A DNA stretch of 8,740 nt from Lactovum sp047974165 (GCA_047974165.1 JBKECB010000016.1:1-8740), one strand, 5' to 3'; shown: positions 1-6,511, counted from the stretch's first letter. The notes: generated from the letters alone by a model not told the origin. Numbers and translations are program-made.

Positions 1-150
1 ATAACTTAAAAAATATAAGAAGATTTGATAGATAAATTAAGTGATTTTGTAATTTGAGAGAAGTAAAAAACTAACTAAGAAAATAAAAACTAGATAATAT
101 AAAAAATATAAATAGTTAAAAGTCTTATGAATACTTAACTTAGACTATCT
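1..150. other. AT-rich intergenic DNA, no gene seen
   Basis: This stretch is very AT-rich and has stop codons in all reading frames at short intervals. I see no coding potential, no tRNA-like fold and no convincing terminator for a gene to the left. A short AGTCT/AGACT inverted pair (121-125 and 142-146) is too weak to call an operator. It is probably the spacer between an unseen upstream gene and the manA promoter. Confidence 0.6.
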
Positions 151-184
151 TTGAATAGATTATTTTTTTAAAATATAGTATAAT
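151..184 (+). promoter_or_regulatory. Putative manA promoter very close to the start codon
   Basis: TTGAAT (151-156) is followed after 17 bases by TATAGT (174-179). A second, better -10 hexamer, TATAAT, overlaps it at 179-184 but has no good -35 at 17 bases. With the usual 6-8 bases from -10 to transcription start, the first choice gives a leader of about 5 bases before the ATG at 192, and the second gives essentially none. No SD precedes the ATG. Confidence 0.55.
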
Positions 185-191
185 AATAGTT

Positions 192-1151
192 ATGAAAAAA
201 GAAGTATTATTTTTAAAATCTTCCTTACATGAAAAAATCTGGGGTGGAGCTCATCTTTCAGACTTTGGATATAATCTACCTTCAGATAAGGTAGGAGAAT
301 ATTGGGCAATTTCAGGTCATAAAAATGGAAAATCAATAGTAATTAATGGTGACTTTGCTGGAAAGTCTATTGAGGAGCTTTGGTTATCAAATTCAGAACT
401 TTTTGGGAATTATCATAAAGAGGAAAAAGTCTTTCCTCTTTTGACTAAAATTTTAGATGCTAATGACTGGCTTTCTGTTCAAGTGCATCCCGATGATGAT
501 TATGCAAAAAAGCATGAAGGTCCTTTAGAGCTTGGGAAAACAGAGTGTTGGTATATCATTTCTGCTGAAGAAGGAGCAGAGATTATTTATGGCCATAACG
601 CGTCCAGTCGTGAAGAACTTGAAGAGAAAATCCAATCTGCTGATTGGGATCATTTACTGCGTAAAATTCCAGTTAAGGCAGGTGATTTTTATTATGTTCC
701 TTCGGGAACAATGCATGCAATTGGTGCGGGTATTGTAATATTAGAAACCCAGCAGAGCTCAGATACGACCTATCGTGTTTATGACTTTGATCGCAGAGAT
801 GAGTCTGGAAACCTACGTGACTTACATATCCAGTCATCTATTGACTGCTTGACGATTCCAGGAAATAAAGTCCCTAAGAATGAAATTAAGGTTGAGAGTT
901 TTGGAGCAAATAAAATTACAAACTTTATTCAATCTGACTTTTTTAGTGTTTATAAATGGGATATTCAAGATGAACATGAATTTACTAAAATTGCTGATTA
1001 TACATTAGTTTCAACACTTGAAGGTGAAGGTGAATTAGAAATTGAAGGTCAGATTTATCCGGTAAAAAAAGGAGACCATTTTATTTTGCCAACAACTATA
1101 GAGAAATGGACTTTAAAAGGGAATTTAAGTATGATTGCCTCTCATCCATAA
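192..1151 (+). CDS. manA: Mannose-6-phosphate isomerase, class I (ManA/Pmi)
   Basis: This cytosolic zinc enzyme interconverts mannose-6-phosphate and fructose-6-phosphate, linking mannose use to glycolysis and supplying mannose-6-phosphate for sugar-nucleotide synthesis. The 319-residue product has the length of the short Gram-positive form (about 315) and its two cupin parts. Visible motifs are the N-terminal WGG (17-19), QVHPDD (97-102) with likely zinc ligand H99, GKTECW (115-120) with likely ligand E118, and PSGTMHAIG (170-178) with likely ligand H175. The YRVYDFDR segment (194-201) carries the conserved active-site arginine R195. The C-terminal part (about 240-319) is the second, non-catalytic cupin. 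It appears to be a single-gene unit: its own promoter lies just upstream and a weak hairpin follows. No mannose PTS genes are in view. There is no SD, and the promoter is so close that the mRNA may be nearly leaderless. Confidence 0.95.
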   Translation: MKKEVLFLKSSLHEKIWGGAHLSDFGYNLPSDKVGEYWAISGHKNGKSIVINGDFAGKSIEELWLSNSELFGNYHKEEKVFPLLTKILDANDWLSVQVHPDDDYAKKHEGPLELGKTECWYIISAEEGAEIIYGHNASSREELEEKIQSADWDHLLRKIPVKAGDFYYVPSGTMHAIGAGIVILETQQSSDTTYRVYDFDRRDESGNLRDLHIQSSIDCLTIPGNKVPKNEIKVESFGANKITNFIQSDFFSVYKWDIQDEHEFTKIADYTLVSTLEGEGELEIEGQIYPVKKGDHFILPTTIEKWTLKGNLSMIASHP

Positions 1152-1167
1152 ATAGAAAAATAAAAAG

Positions 1168-1203
1168 ACAAGTTTTAACAACTTGTACAAATTGTATTTT
1201 TTT
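1168..1203 (+). terminator. Weak possible terminator after manA
   Basis: ACAAGTT (1168-1174) pairs with AACTTGT (1180-1186) around a 5-base loop. The T-rich run (1197-1203) begins only about 10 bases after the stem, so this is not a classic intrinsic terminator. It overlaps the spacer and -35 area of the next promoter. Some read-through into the lipoprotein gene is possible. Confidence 0.35.
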
Positions 1204-1211
1204 GCTATAAT
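1183..1211 (+). promoter_or_regulatory. Extended -10 promoter of the lipoprotein gene
   Basis: TGCTATAAT (1203-1211) is a consensus extended -10. A poor -35 (TTGTAC, 1183-1188) lies 17 bases before the TATAAT. Transcription would begin near 1218, giving a leader of about 29 bases that contains the GGAG SD. Confidence 0.65.
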
Positions 1212-1246
1212 AAAATTATAGTTATAAAATTATTTTGGAGATTATT

Positions 1247-1729
1247 TTGAAAAAAATATTAATGATATGTTCAATGTTTTTCTCTCTTATTGCTTTAACG
1301 GCATGTAAGAGTGAAGAAACAAAACAAACAAGTACTTCCTCAACTTCTATGCCTTCTTTAAGTGGTCAGCTACCAACAGATAAGGTTCAGTCGAAAGAAA
1401 AGGCAGAAGCAGCATCTAACCTCTCTTTAAAAACTTATATAGAGAAAGTTAAACCTCAACTTACAGATATTCAAAGCCAAGTAGCAGAATCTTATAGTGA
1501 TATTAGTTTAACTCAAGATGATGCACATTCAATGACGATTACTTATACTTTTGCAATTCAATATACTTTGTCAGAAGCTGATTTGACAACTGTAAAAGAT
1601 AACTTTAAGGATTTAAATAGCTCAATCTATAAAGGAATGACAACAGCGAAGGTAACTAATCCATCTTTACATTTAGTTTTTAAACTCCCAGATGGAACAG
1701 TTGTTATTGATGAGCCTTATACAGAATAA
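1247..1729 (+). CDS. Small secreted lipoprotein of unknown function, possibly DUF4854-like
   Basis: The product is exported and lipid-anchored on the outer face of the membrane. From the TTG at 1247 it is 160 residues, with a short KK n-region, a hydrophobic core (about 4-16) and a lipobox L17-T18-A19-C20, so Cys20 should be the lipidated residue. I chose TTG 1247 because GGAG (1237-1240) lies 6 bases before it. An in-frame TTG at 1235 would start inside that SD. After Cys20 comes a Ser/Thr-rich linker (about 21-55), then a folded domain of about 100 residues with alternating polar and hydrophobic segments. The domain arrangement resembles small Firmicute lipoproteins of the DUF4854 type, but that is from memory and tentative. 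There is no catalytic motif. It has its own promoter and ends in a hairpin shared with the convergent gene, so it is probably monocistronic. Confidence 0.85.
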   Translation: MKKILMICSMFFSLIALTACKSEETKQTSTSSTSMPSLSGQLPTDKVQSKEKAEAASNLSLKTYIEKVKPQLTDIQSQVAESYSDISLTQDDAHSMTITYTFAIQYTLSEADLTTVKDNFKDLNSSIYKGMTTAKVTNPSLHLVFKLPDGTVVIDEPYTE

Positions 1730-1756
1730 ATCTAGTGTTTACTAGATTTTTTTCTT
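1728..1756 (+). terminator. Intrinsic terminator of the lipoprotein gene, overlapping the facing gene's end
   Basis: AAATCTAGT (1728-1736) and ACTAGATTT (1741-1749) form a 9-bp stem with a GTTT loop, followed by a T-rich tract up to about 1759. The left arm contains part of the lipoprotein stop codon (TAA 1727-1729), and the hairpin covers the stop codon of the minus-strand yazA gene (1732-1734). On the minus strand the downstream tract is TTTATTC, so termination there is probably weaker. Confidence 0.85.
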
Positions 1757-2043
1757 TTTTCTACCCACTCTAGATAAGCTTGATGAATGTTTCCTGCTTG
1801 AATAAGCTTTTCTTTTTGTGGACGCTTAAGTTTATTCTTAAACCACCATTCACAAGAGTAAGCATCGTGTTTATCATCAAAAGTGACAAAAGTTAAAAGC
1901 CTAACAGGCCGACGAGAACGAGTGTATTTTGCTCCCTTTCCTTCTTGATGTTGTCGTAATCTTTGCTCTAAATTAGAGCTAAAGCCACAGTAATAACTTC
2001 CATCGACACACTCCAAAATATAAGTAACATAAGATTTTTCCAT
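1732..2043 (-). CDS. yazA: GIY-YIG domain protein, YazA/UPF0213 family
   Basis: This is a stand-alone GIY-YIG nuclease-fold protein of 103 residues, the usual size for the YazA/UPF0213 family. Family members have a GIY-YIG nuclease-type core, but the cellular role is poorly defined. Visible motifs are TYI (7-9) and YCG (18-20), corresponding to GIY and YIG, then R28 and H32 in LEQRLRQH. The family block GAKYTR (37-42) follows, then CEWWFK (64-69) with E65 as the likely metal ligand, and KRPQKEKLI (73-81). All key positions appear present, so it could be active. It is transcribed alone, convergent with the lipoprotein gene and divergent from tdk across 61 bases. The start codon has no SD, and a -10 lies 11 bases upstream of it. 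The gene name follows family likeness only. Confidence 0.9.
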   Translation of the reverse strand: MEKSYVTYILECVDGSYYCGFSSNLEQRLRQHQEGKGAKYTRSRRPVRLLTFVTFDDKHDAYSCEWWFKNKLKRPQKEKLIQAGNIHQAYLEWVEKRKKSSKH

Positions 2044-2054
2044 ATTTAAATGAT

Positions 2055-2083
2055 AGCATAAAGTTAAAAGGAATAATAGTCAA
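2055..2083 (-). promoter_or_regulatory. Promoter of the GIY-YIG gene (minus strand)
   Basis: Read on the minus strand, TTGACT (plus positions 2083-2078) is followed after exactly 17 bases by TATGCT (2060-2055). The start codon begins 11 bases downstream of the -10, so the predicted leader is only about 4-5 bases. The -35 lies 4 bases from the divergent tdk extended -10. Confidence 0.7.
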
Positions 2084-2087
2084 AGTA

Positions 2088-2096
2088 TGATATAAT
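2088..2096 (+). promoter_or_regulatory. Extended -10 promoter of the tdk operon
   Basis: TGATATAAT (2088-2096) is a perfect extended -10. No good -35 lies 16-18 bases upstream. The ATG of tdk starts at 2105, only 8 bases after the -10, so transcription should begin at or within a base or two of the start codon. No SD is present. Confidence 0.75.
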
Positions 2097-2104
2097 AAAT
2101 CGTT

Positions 2105-2704
2105 ATGGCACAATTTTATTTTAGATATGGCACAATGAATTCAGGGAAGTCAATTGATATTCTGAAGGTTACACATAATTATGAAGAAGAGGGTAAGGAA
2201 GTTCTTTTAATGACCTCAAGCTTAGACACTCGTGAAGGTGTAGGAGTTGTTGCTTCACGTATTGGTATTTCTCATGAGGCAGTTGCAATTGATGAACAAC
2301 TTGAAGTTTACGATTATATTGCTGCCTTAACGGTTAAACCTTTTTGTGTGTTGATTGATGAGGCACAGTTTTTAACAAAGAAAAATATTTATGATTTTGC
2401 ACGTGTAGTGGATGATTTAGATATTCCGGTGTTAGCTTATGGTTTAAAAAATGATTTCCAAAATGAACTTTTTGAAGGGTCAAAATATTTATTGCTCTTA
2501 GCTGATAAGATTGAGGAAGTTAAAACTATTTGCTGGTATTGTAGTAAAAAAGCGACGATGGTTATTCGTATGTTAGATGGTCGTCCGGTTTATGAAGGTG
2601 AACAGCTCCAAATTGGAGGGAATGAAAGCTATATACCTGTATGTAGAAAACACTATATAAATCCAGAGCTTAAAATTAATAAAGAAAAGGAGAAAAATGT
2701 TTAA
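2105..2704 (+). CDS. tdk: Thymidine kinase (type II, zinc-containing)
   Basis: This cytosolic salvage enzyme phosphorylates thymidine to dTMP with ATP. The 199-residue protein has the family's usual length. It shows a Walker A loop GTMNSGKS (9-16), then DEAQF (85-89) with E86 as the probable catalytic base. The lasso-region motif YGLKNDF follows (112-118). The zinc site is C143/C146 with C180/H183, and GGNESY (171-176) lies in the substrate loop. It is the first gene of the tdk-prfA-prmC-TsaC operon, and its last 8 bases overlap prfA, which suggests translational coupling. The ATG has no SD and the -10 ends 8 bases before it, so tdk is a strong candidate for a leaderless start. Expression of the downstream genes therefore begins from this promoter unless there are internal ones. 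Confidence 0.97.
   Translation: MAQFYFRYGTMNSGKSIDILKVTHNYEEEGKEVLLMTSSLDTREGVGVVASRIGISHEAVAIDEQLEVYDYIAALTVKPFCVLIDEAQFLTKKNIYDFARVVDDLDIPVLAYGLKNDFQNELFEGSKYLLLLADKIEEVKTICWYCSKKATMVIRMLDGRPVYEGEQLQIGGNESYIPVCRKHYINPELKINKEKEKNV
2685..2692 (+). promoter_or_regulatory. SD of prfA inside the end of tdk
   Basis: AAAAGGAG (2685-2692) lies within the last tdk codons, 4 bases before the prfA ATG at 2697. It supports this start and makes prfA translation independent of, or coupled to, tdk. Confidence 0.75.
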
Positions 2705-3758
2705 TCAACTAGAATCTATTTTAGGAAGATATGAAGAGCTTTCGGAACTACTTTCAGATCCTGAAGTTGTATCGGATAGCAAACGCTTTATGAGTTTATC
2801 TCGTGAAGAGGCAAATTTGCGTGATACAGTAGAAACTTATAAGTATTATAAAAAAGTTTTAGAAAGAATTGAAGAATCTCAAGAAATGCTATCTGATCCA
2901 GACTTGGGTGATTTGGCAAAAGAAGAGTTGGCTGAAGCTAAAAATGAAAAAGAAAAGTTAGAAGAAGAAATTAAGATTCTCTTATTGCCTAAAGATCCTA
3001 ATGATGACAAGAATATTTTCTTAGAAATTCGTGGAGCAGCAGGTGGAGATGAGGCAGCTTTATTTGCTGGAAATTTACTCAATATGTATCAGCACTATGC
3101 TGACTCGCAAGGCTGGAAATTTGAGGTGATGTCTGCTTCTATGTCAGGAATAGGTGGTTATAAAGAAGTTGTTGCTCAAGTTTCAGGCTTGAATGTTTAC
3201 TCTAAATTAAAGTTTGAGTCAGGTGCTCATCGTGTTCAGCGTGTTCCTGTTACAGAATCACAAGGGAGGGTTCATACCTCAACTGCAACAGTTTTAGTGA
3301 TGCCTGAAGTTGAAACGTTCGACTATCAGCTTGATCCTAAAGACTTGCGTATTGATATTTACCATGCGGGTGGAGCTGGAGGACAAAATGTCAATAAAGT
3401 TGCGACAGCTGTTCGTATGGTCCATCTCCCAACAGGTTTAAAAGTTGAAATGCAAGAAGAAAGAACACAGCAAAAAAATCGTGATAAGGCTATCAAGGTA
3501 ATTACAGCTCGAGTTTTTGATCACTATCAACAAATTGAACGTGATAAGCAAGATGCGACAAGGAAATCAACAGTTGGAACAGGAGATCGTTCAGAGCGTA
3601 TTCGTACCTACAATTTCCCACAAAATCGTGTTACTGATCATAGGATTGGTCTGACAATACAACAGCTAGACCGTATTATTGCTGGAGCTTTAGGTGAAGT
3701 TGTGGATGCGTTAATCTTAGCTGATCAGACAGAAAAGTTAGCAAACTTATCAGAATAA
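2697..3758 (+). CDS. prfA: Peptide chain release factor 1 (RF1)
   Basis: RF1 recognises UAA and UAG in the ribosomal A site and triggers release of the finished protein. The 353-residue product is full length. The N-terminal part (about 1-100) is helical and charged, followed by the GGDEA block (116-120). The stop-codon reading tripeptide is PVT (184-186), the PxT form typical of RF1 rather than the SPF of RF2. The catalytic GGQ is at 228-230 within HAGGAGGQNVNKV, and the conserved GTGDRSERIRTYNFPQ (294-309) and RVTDHRIGLT (311-320) blocks follow. Q230 is the expected methylation target of PrmC, encoded one base downstream. The start overlaps tdk by 8 bases. Confidence 0.98.
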   Translation: MFNQLESILGRYEELSELLSDPEVVSDSKRFMSLSREEANLRDTVETYKYYKKVLERIEESQEMLSDPDLGDLAKEELAEAKNEKEKLEEEIKILLLPKDPNDDKNIFLEIRGAAGGDEAALFAGNLLNMYQHYADSQGWKFEVMSASMSGIGGYKEVVAQVSGLNVYSKLKFESGAHRVQRVPVTESQGRVHTSTATVLVMPEVETFDYQLDPKDLRIDIYHAGGAGGQNVNKVATAVRMVHLPTGLKVEMQEERTQQKNRDKAIKVITARVFDHYQQIERDKQDATRKSTVGTGDRSERIRTYNFPQNRVTDHRIGLTIQQLDRIIAGALGEVVDALILADQTEKLANLSE

Positions 3759-3759
3759 T

Positions 3760-4560
3760 ATGAAGTTTATAGAAGTTTATCGTCAGTTATCTAAAGAATT
3801 AGACGAGCCTTATGAGTTGGAGTTTGTTTACCGACAAATTCATGAACTGTCAAAGTTAGATTGGCTTAATAAAATGTCAGAGGAAATAAAAAAAGATGAC
3901 ATTAAAGAACTTGGAATGATTAAATATCAGCTGAGTCAACACTATCCTGCTCAGTACATTGTAGGCTGGGAAGAGTTTTGTGGCCGGAGATTTAAAGTTG
4001 ATTCAAGAGTTTTGATCCCACGTCCTGAAACTCAGGAGTTAGTTCAGTTGATTTTAAAAGATAATGATCTTGGAAAAAAAGTATTAGATATTGGGACAGG
4101 TTCCGGAGCAATTGCGATATCATTATCAGATAAATTTCAAGTAACAGCATCTGATATTTCTCAAGAAGCATTGGACTTGGCAAAGGAAAATGCAAGAAAT
4201 CATCAAGTTCTTGTAAATTTTGTTCAATCAGATATTTTTGAAAATATTGAAGGTCGCTTTGATATTATCGTATCTAATCCACCTTATATTGCTTATGAAG
4301 AGGAAAATGAAGTAGATATTTCTGTAAAGTCTTATGAGCCCAAACAAGCTTTATTTGCAGCTGAAGGAGGTTTAGCTTTATATCGAAAAATAGCTGAAAA
4401 AGCAAGAGATTATCTGACAGAAAATGGAAGAATTTATTTAGAGATTGGCTATAAACAGGCTCAAGAAGTAAGTTTACTTTTTGAAAAAGTCTTTCCAGAA
4501 AAAAGAATCACTATTATTAAAGATAGCTTTGAAAGAAATCGGATAATCACAGTTATTTAA
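3760..4560 (+). CDS. prmC: Release factor glutamine methyltransferase PrmC (HemK)
   Basis: PrmC uses S-adenosylmethionine to N5-methylate the glutamine of the GGQ motif of release factors, improving termination. The 266-residue protein has an N-terminal helical domain (about 1-75) that binds the release factor and a Rossmann-type methyltransferase domain. Visible motifs are IPRPET (86-91), the SAM loop DIGTGSGAIAI (110-120), an acidic residue in ASDIS (130-134), and the catalytic NPPY (173-176) that grips the amide. Its partner prfA lies immediately upstream: the prfA TAA and the prmC ATG are separated by a single T. No SD can be seen before this ATG, so translation probably depends on ribosomes finishing prfA. 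No alternative start with a better SD was found. Confidence 0.97.
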   Translation: MKFIEVYRQLSKELDEPYELEFVYRQIHELSKLDWLNKMSEEIKKDDIKELGMIKYQLSQHYPAQYIVGWEEFCGRRFKVDSRVLIPRPETQELVQLILKDNDLGKKVLDIGTGSGAIAISLSDKFQVTASDISQEALDLAKENARNHQVLVNFVQSDIFENIEGRFDIIVSNPPYIAYEEENEVDISVKSYEPKQALFAAEGGLALYRKIAEKARDYLTENGRIYLEIGYKQAQEVSLLFEKVFPEKRITIIKDSFERNRIITVI

Positions 4561-4578
4561 TTATAAAATGAGAGAAAA

Positions 4579-5184
4579 ATGAAAGAAAAAGAAGAAGCAA
4601 TTCAAATTTTAAAATCAGGAGATCTTGTTATTTTACCTACTGAAACAGTTTATGGAATTTTTGCAGATGCAAGAAATCAAAAGGCTGTAGAAAAACTTTA
4701 TAAAGTAAAGGGGCGCTCTCTTGATAAGGCTTTAAATTTAAATGTTGCAGATTATGAGACAATTCTTAACTATTCAAAAAGTCCGCCTGATTATTTAAAA
4801 AAATTAGTCCAGTCTTTTTTACCTGGACCATTAACTTTAATCTTGAAGGCTAATCATAAAGTTCCAGACTGGGTGAATTCTGGAAAGACAACAGTTGGCT
4901 TTCGACTCCCGTCAGTTTTGATTAGTCAAGAGATTATTCGAGAATTAGGACTTTTAGTAGGTCCAAGTGCAAATCTCTCTGAAAGAGTAAGTCCTCTTTA
5001 CTTCTCAGATCTTTCAGAAGAAATACTAGCTGAGTCTAAACTTGCAATAAAAGATGACAGCATTCAAGGTCTTGATACAACAATCTTAGATTTGACTCAA
5101 ATTCCAGTTAAGATTTTACGACAAGGTGCGATTACAAAGGAAGAATTACTAGAAAAAGTTCCAGAAATTAAAGAAATCAGATAA
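4579..5184 (+). CDS. tsaC: L-threonylcarbamoyladenylate synthase, TsaC/Sua5 family (short form)
   Basis: The enzyme makes threonylcarbamoyl-AMP from threonine, bicarbonate and ATP. TsaD-containing complexes then use it to form t6A37 on tRNAs reading ANN codons. The 201-residue protein has the YrdC fold only and lacks the extra C-terminal Sua5 domain, as in TsaC. Visible motifs are PTETVYG (20-26), KVKGR (42-46), PGPLT (82-86), GFRLP (107-111), GPSAN (128-132) and the C-terminal DTTILDL (166-172) and RQGAI (181-185). The block after PSAN reads LSERVSP instead of the more usual LSG, a mild departure. It starts 18 bases after prmC behind a weak GAGAG SD (4570-4574). It is the last gene of the operon, and the terminator hairpin contains its stop codon. 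Confidence 0.92.
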   Translation: MKEKEEAIQILKSGDLVILPTETVYGIFADARNQKAVEKLYKVKGRSLDKALNLNVADYETILNYSKSPPDYLKKLVQSFLPGPLTLILKANHKVPDWVNSGKTTVGFRLPSVLISQEIIRELGLLVGPSANLSERVSPLYFSDLSEEILAESKLAIKDDSIQGLDTTILDLTQIPVKILRQGAITKEELLEKVPEIKEIR

Positions 5185-5207
5185 AAAATTTTATCTGATT
5201 TTATTTT
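5174..5207 (+). terminator. Intrinsic terminator of the tdk-prfA-prmC-tsaC operon
   Basis: AAATCAGATAAAA (5174-5186) pairs with TTTTATCTGATTT (5189-5201). The innermost pairs must open to form the loop. A T-rich stretch (TTATTTTA) follows directly. The tsaC stop codon (5182-5184) lies in the left arm. The stem is AT-rich with a short TCAGAT core, so termination may be partial. Confidence 0.75.
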
Positions 5208-5238
5208 AAGCAAAATCTTCTCATATTTTTAATGAGAG

Positions 5239-5247
5239 TGATAGAAT
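5239..5247 (+). promoter_or_regulatory. Putative glyA promoter (extended -10)
   Basis: TGATAGAAT (5239-5247) is a near-consensus extended -10. The -35 region about 17 bases upstream (around TTCTCA, 5218-5223) is weak. Transcription would start near 5254, leaving a leader of about 20 bases that holds the SD. I saw no PurBox-like or riboswitch-like sequence here. Confidence 0.5.
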
Positions 5248-5260
5248 AAAAGTGTTATAA

Positions 5261-5266
5261 AGGAGG
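5261..5266 (+). promoter_or_regulatory. Strong SD of glyA
   Basis: AGGAGG lies 6 bases before the ATG at 5273. It is the strongest plus-strand SD in the window and fixes the start. Confidence 0.85.
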
Positions 5267-5272
5267 AAGTGA

Positions 5273-6511
5273 ATGATAAAAAATAATTATGAAAAATTGG
5301 ATTCTGAAGTCTGGGAGGTAATCCATGCTGAAGAACGTAGACAAGAAGAAAATATTGAGTTGATTGCTTCTGAAAATATTGTCTCTCAAGCAGTTCTTGC
5401 AGCTCAAGGTTCTATTTTAACCAATAAATATGCCGAAGGTTACCCAGGAAGACGCTATTATGGAGGGACAGAGTTTATTGATAAGATTGAAAACTTGGCA
5501 ATTGAAAGAGCAAAGCAACTTTTTAAGGTTAAATATGCAAATGTCCAACCTCATTCAGGCTCATCTGCCAATATGGCCGCATATATGAGTCTTGTAAAGC
5601 CATCTGAAAAAATTTTAGCGATGGATTTAAATTCTGGTGGACATCTTACTCATGGAGCTTCTGTTAACTTTTCAGGTAAAAATTATCAGTTTTTTTCTTA
5701 TGGTGTAAATGAAGAGACGGAATGTTTGGATTATGATGAGATTTTGAAAATTGCTAAAGAATGTCGACCAGATTTAATTGTTGCGGGAGCTTCAGCTTAT
5801 TCACGAAAGATTGACTTTAAAAAGTTTCGAGAAATTTCTGATAGTGTTGGAGCGAAGTTAATGGTTGATATGGCACACATTGCAGGGCTTGTGGCAACAG
5901 GATTGCATATGTCACCGATTGATTATGCCGATATTGTTACGACAACAACGCATAAGACCTTGAGAGGACCACGTTCTGGAATGATTTTAACAAACTCTGA
6001 AGAACTAGCAAAAAAAGTCAATCAGGCAGTATTTCCTGGAATACAAGGAGGACCACTTGAGCATGTTATTGCTGCTAAAGCAATTGCTTTTCAAGAGGCT
6101 TTACAGCCAGAATTTTTAAACTATCAAAAACAAGTTTTAAAGAATACATCAGTAATGGCCAAAGAAATGATGAAGTCAGGTTTTCATGTTTTAACAAATG
6201 GTACAGACAATCATTTATTTAATATGTCAGTGATAGAGTCTGGATTAAATGGACAAGAAGTACAAGATTTGCTTGATAGTCTGCATATTACTTTAAATAA
6301 AGAAATGCTTCCTAATGATCTTTTACCAGCTTCTAAAACTTCAGGAGTTAGAATTGGGGCAGCAGCAATAACAAGTCGAGGAATGAAGGAGAAGGAATCA
6401 AGACAGATTGCAAATTTTATAATCCAAGCACTAAAGAATTATAAAGATAAATCAAAATTAGAAATTATAAAGAATGAAGTCCTCACTCTAACTAAAAACT
6501 TTCCTCTTTAA
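5273..6511 (+). CDS. glyA: Serine hydroxymethyltransferase
   Basis: This PLP enzyme converts serine and tetrahydrofolate to glycine and 5,10-methylene-tetrahydrofolate, the main source of one-carbon units for purines, thymidylate and methionine. The 412-residue protein is full length. Visible blocks are NIELIASEN (27-35), the YAEGYPGRRYYGG run (53-65), QPHSGSSAN (92-100), and GGHLTHGA (122-129) with H124 expected to stack on PLP. They are followed by VDMAHIAGLVA (198-208) with D199 and H202, TTTTHKTLRGPRSG (223-236) with K228 as the PLP lysine, and TSGVRIGAAAITSRG (356-370) with R360 for the substrate carboxylate. It has its own promoter and a strong SD, 88 bases after the preceding operon. 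No T-tailed terminator follows it, so read-through into the lysozyme-like gene is possible. Confidence 0.98.
   Translation: MIKNNYEKLDSEVWEVIHAEERRQEENIELIASENIVSQAVLAAQGSILTNKYAEGYPGRRYYGGTEFIDKIENLAIERAKQLFKVKYANVQPHSGSSANMAAYMSLVKPSEKILAMDLNSGGHLTHGASVNFSGKNYQFFSYGVNEETECLDYDEILKIAKECRPDLIVAGASAYSRKIDFKKFREISDSVGAKLMVDMAHIAGLVATGLHMSPIDYADIVTTTTHKTLRGPRSGMILTNSEELAKKVNQAVFPGIQGGPLEHVIAAKAIAFQEALQPEFLNYQKQVLKNTSVMAKEMMKSGFHVLTNGTDNHLFNMSVIESGLNGQEVQDLLDSLHITLNKEMLPNDLLPASKTSGVRIGAAAITSRGMKEKESRQIANFIIQALKNYKDKSKLEIIKNEVLTLTKNFPL

Noticed and set aside
121..146. AGTCT...AGACT inverted pair upstream of manA
   Set aside because: Five paired bases with a 16-base gap are expected by chance in AT-rich DNA.
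532..738. 68-codon open frame inside manA on the plus strand
   Set aside because: It lies in another frame of a clearly conserved enzyme, has no SD and no recognisable domain.
2879..3082. 67-codon minus-strand open frame inside prfA
   Set aside because: Low-complexity Ser/Ala/Lys product antisense to a conserved gene; no promoter or SD.
3992..4195. 67-codon minus-strand open frame inside prmC
   Set aside because: Antisense shadow over the SAM-binding part of a conserved gene; Leu-rich product without a motif.
5253..5261. Second extended -10 look-alike TGTTATAAA just before the glyA SD
   Set aside because: Transcription from it would start around 5268, after the AGGAGG at 5261-5266, and so remove the SD from the message.
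5202..5272. Possible PurBox, T-box or glycine riboswitch before glyA
   Set aside because: The gap is only 88 bases, most of it terminator and promoter, and the leader is about 20 bases; no matching motif is visible.
6368..6496. GAAA in place of GTPA in the GlyA RIG motif region (residues 361-365)
   Set aside because: The GAAAIT form is what I recall from streptococcal GlyA, so it is a family variant and not a lost residue.
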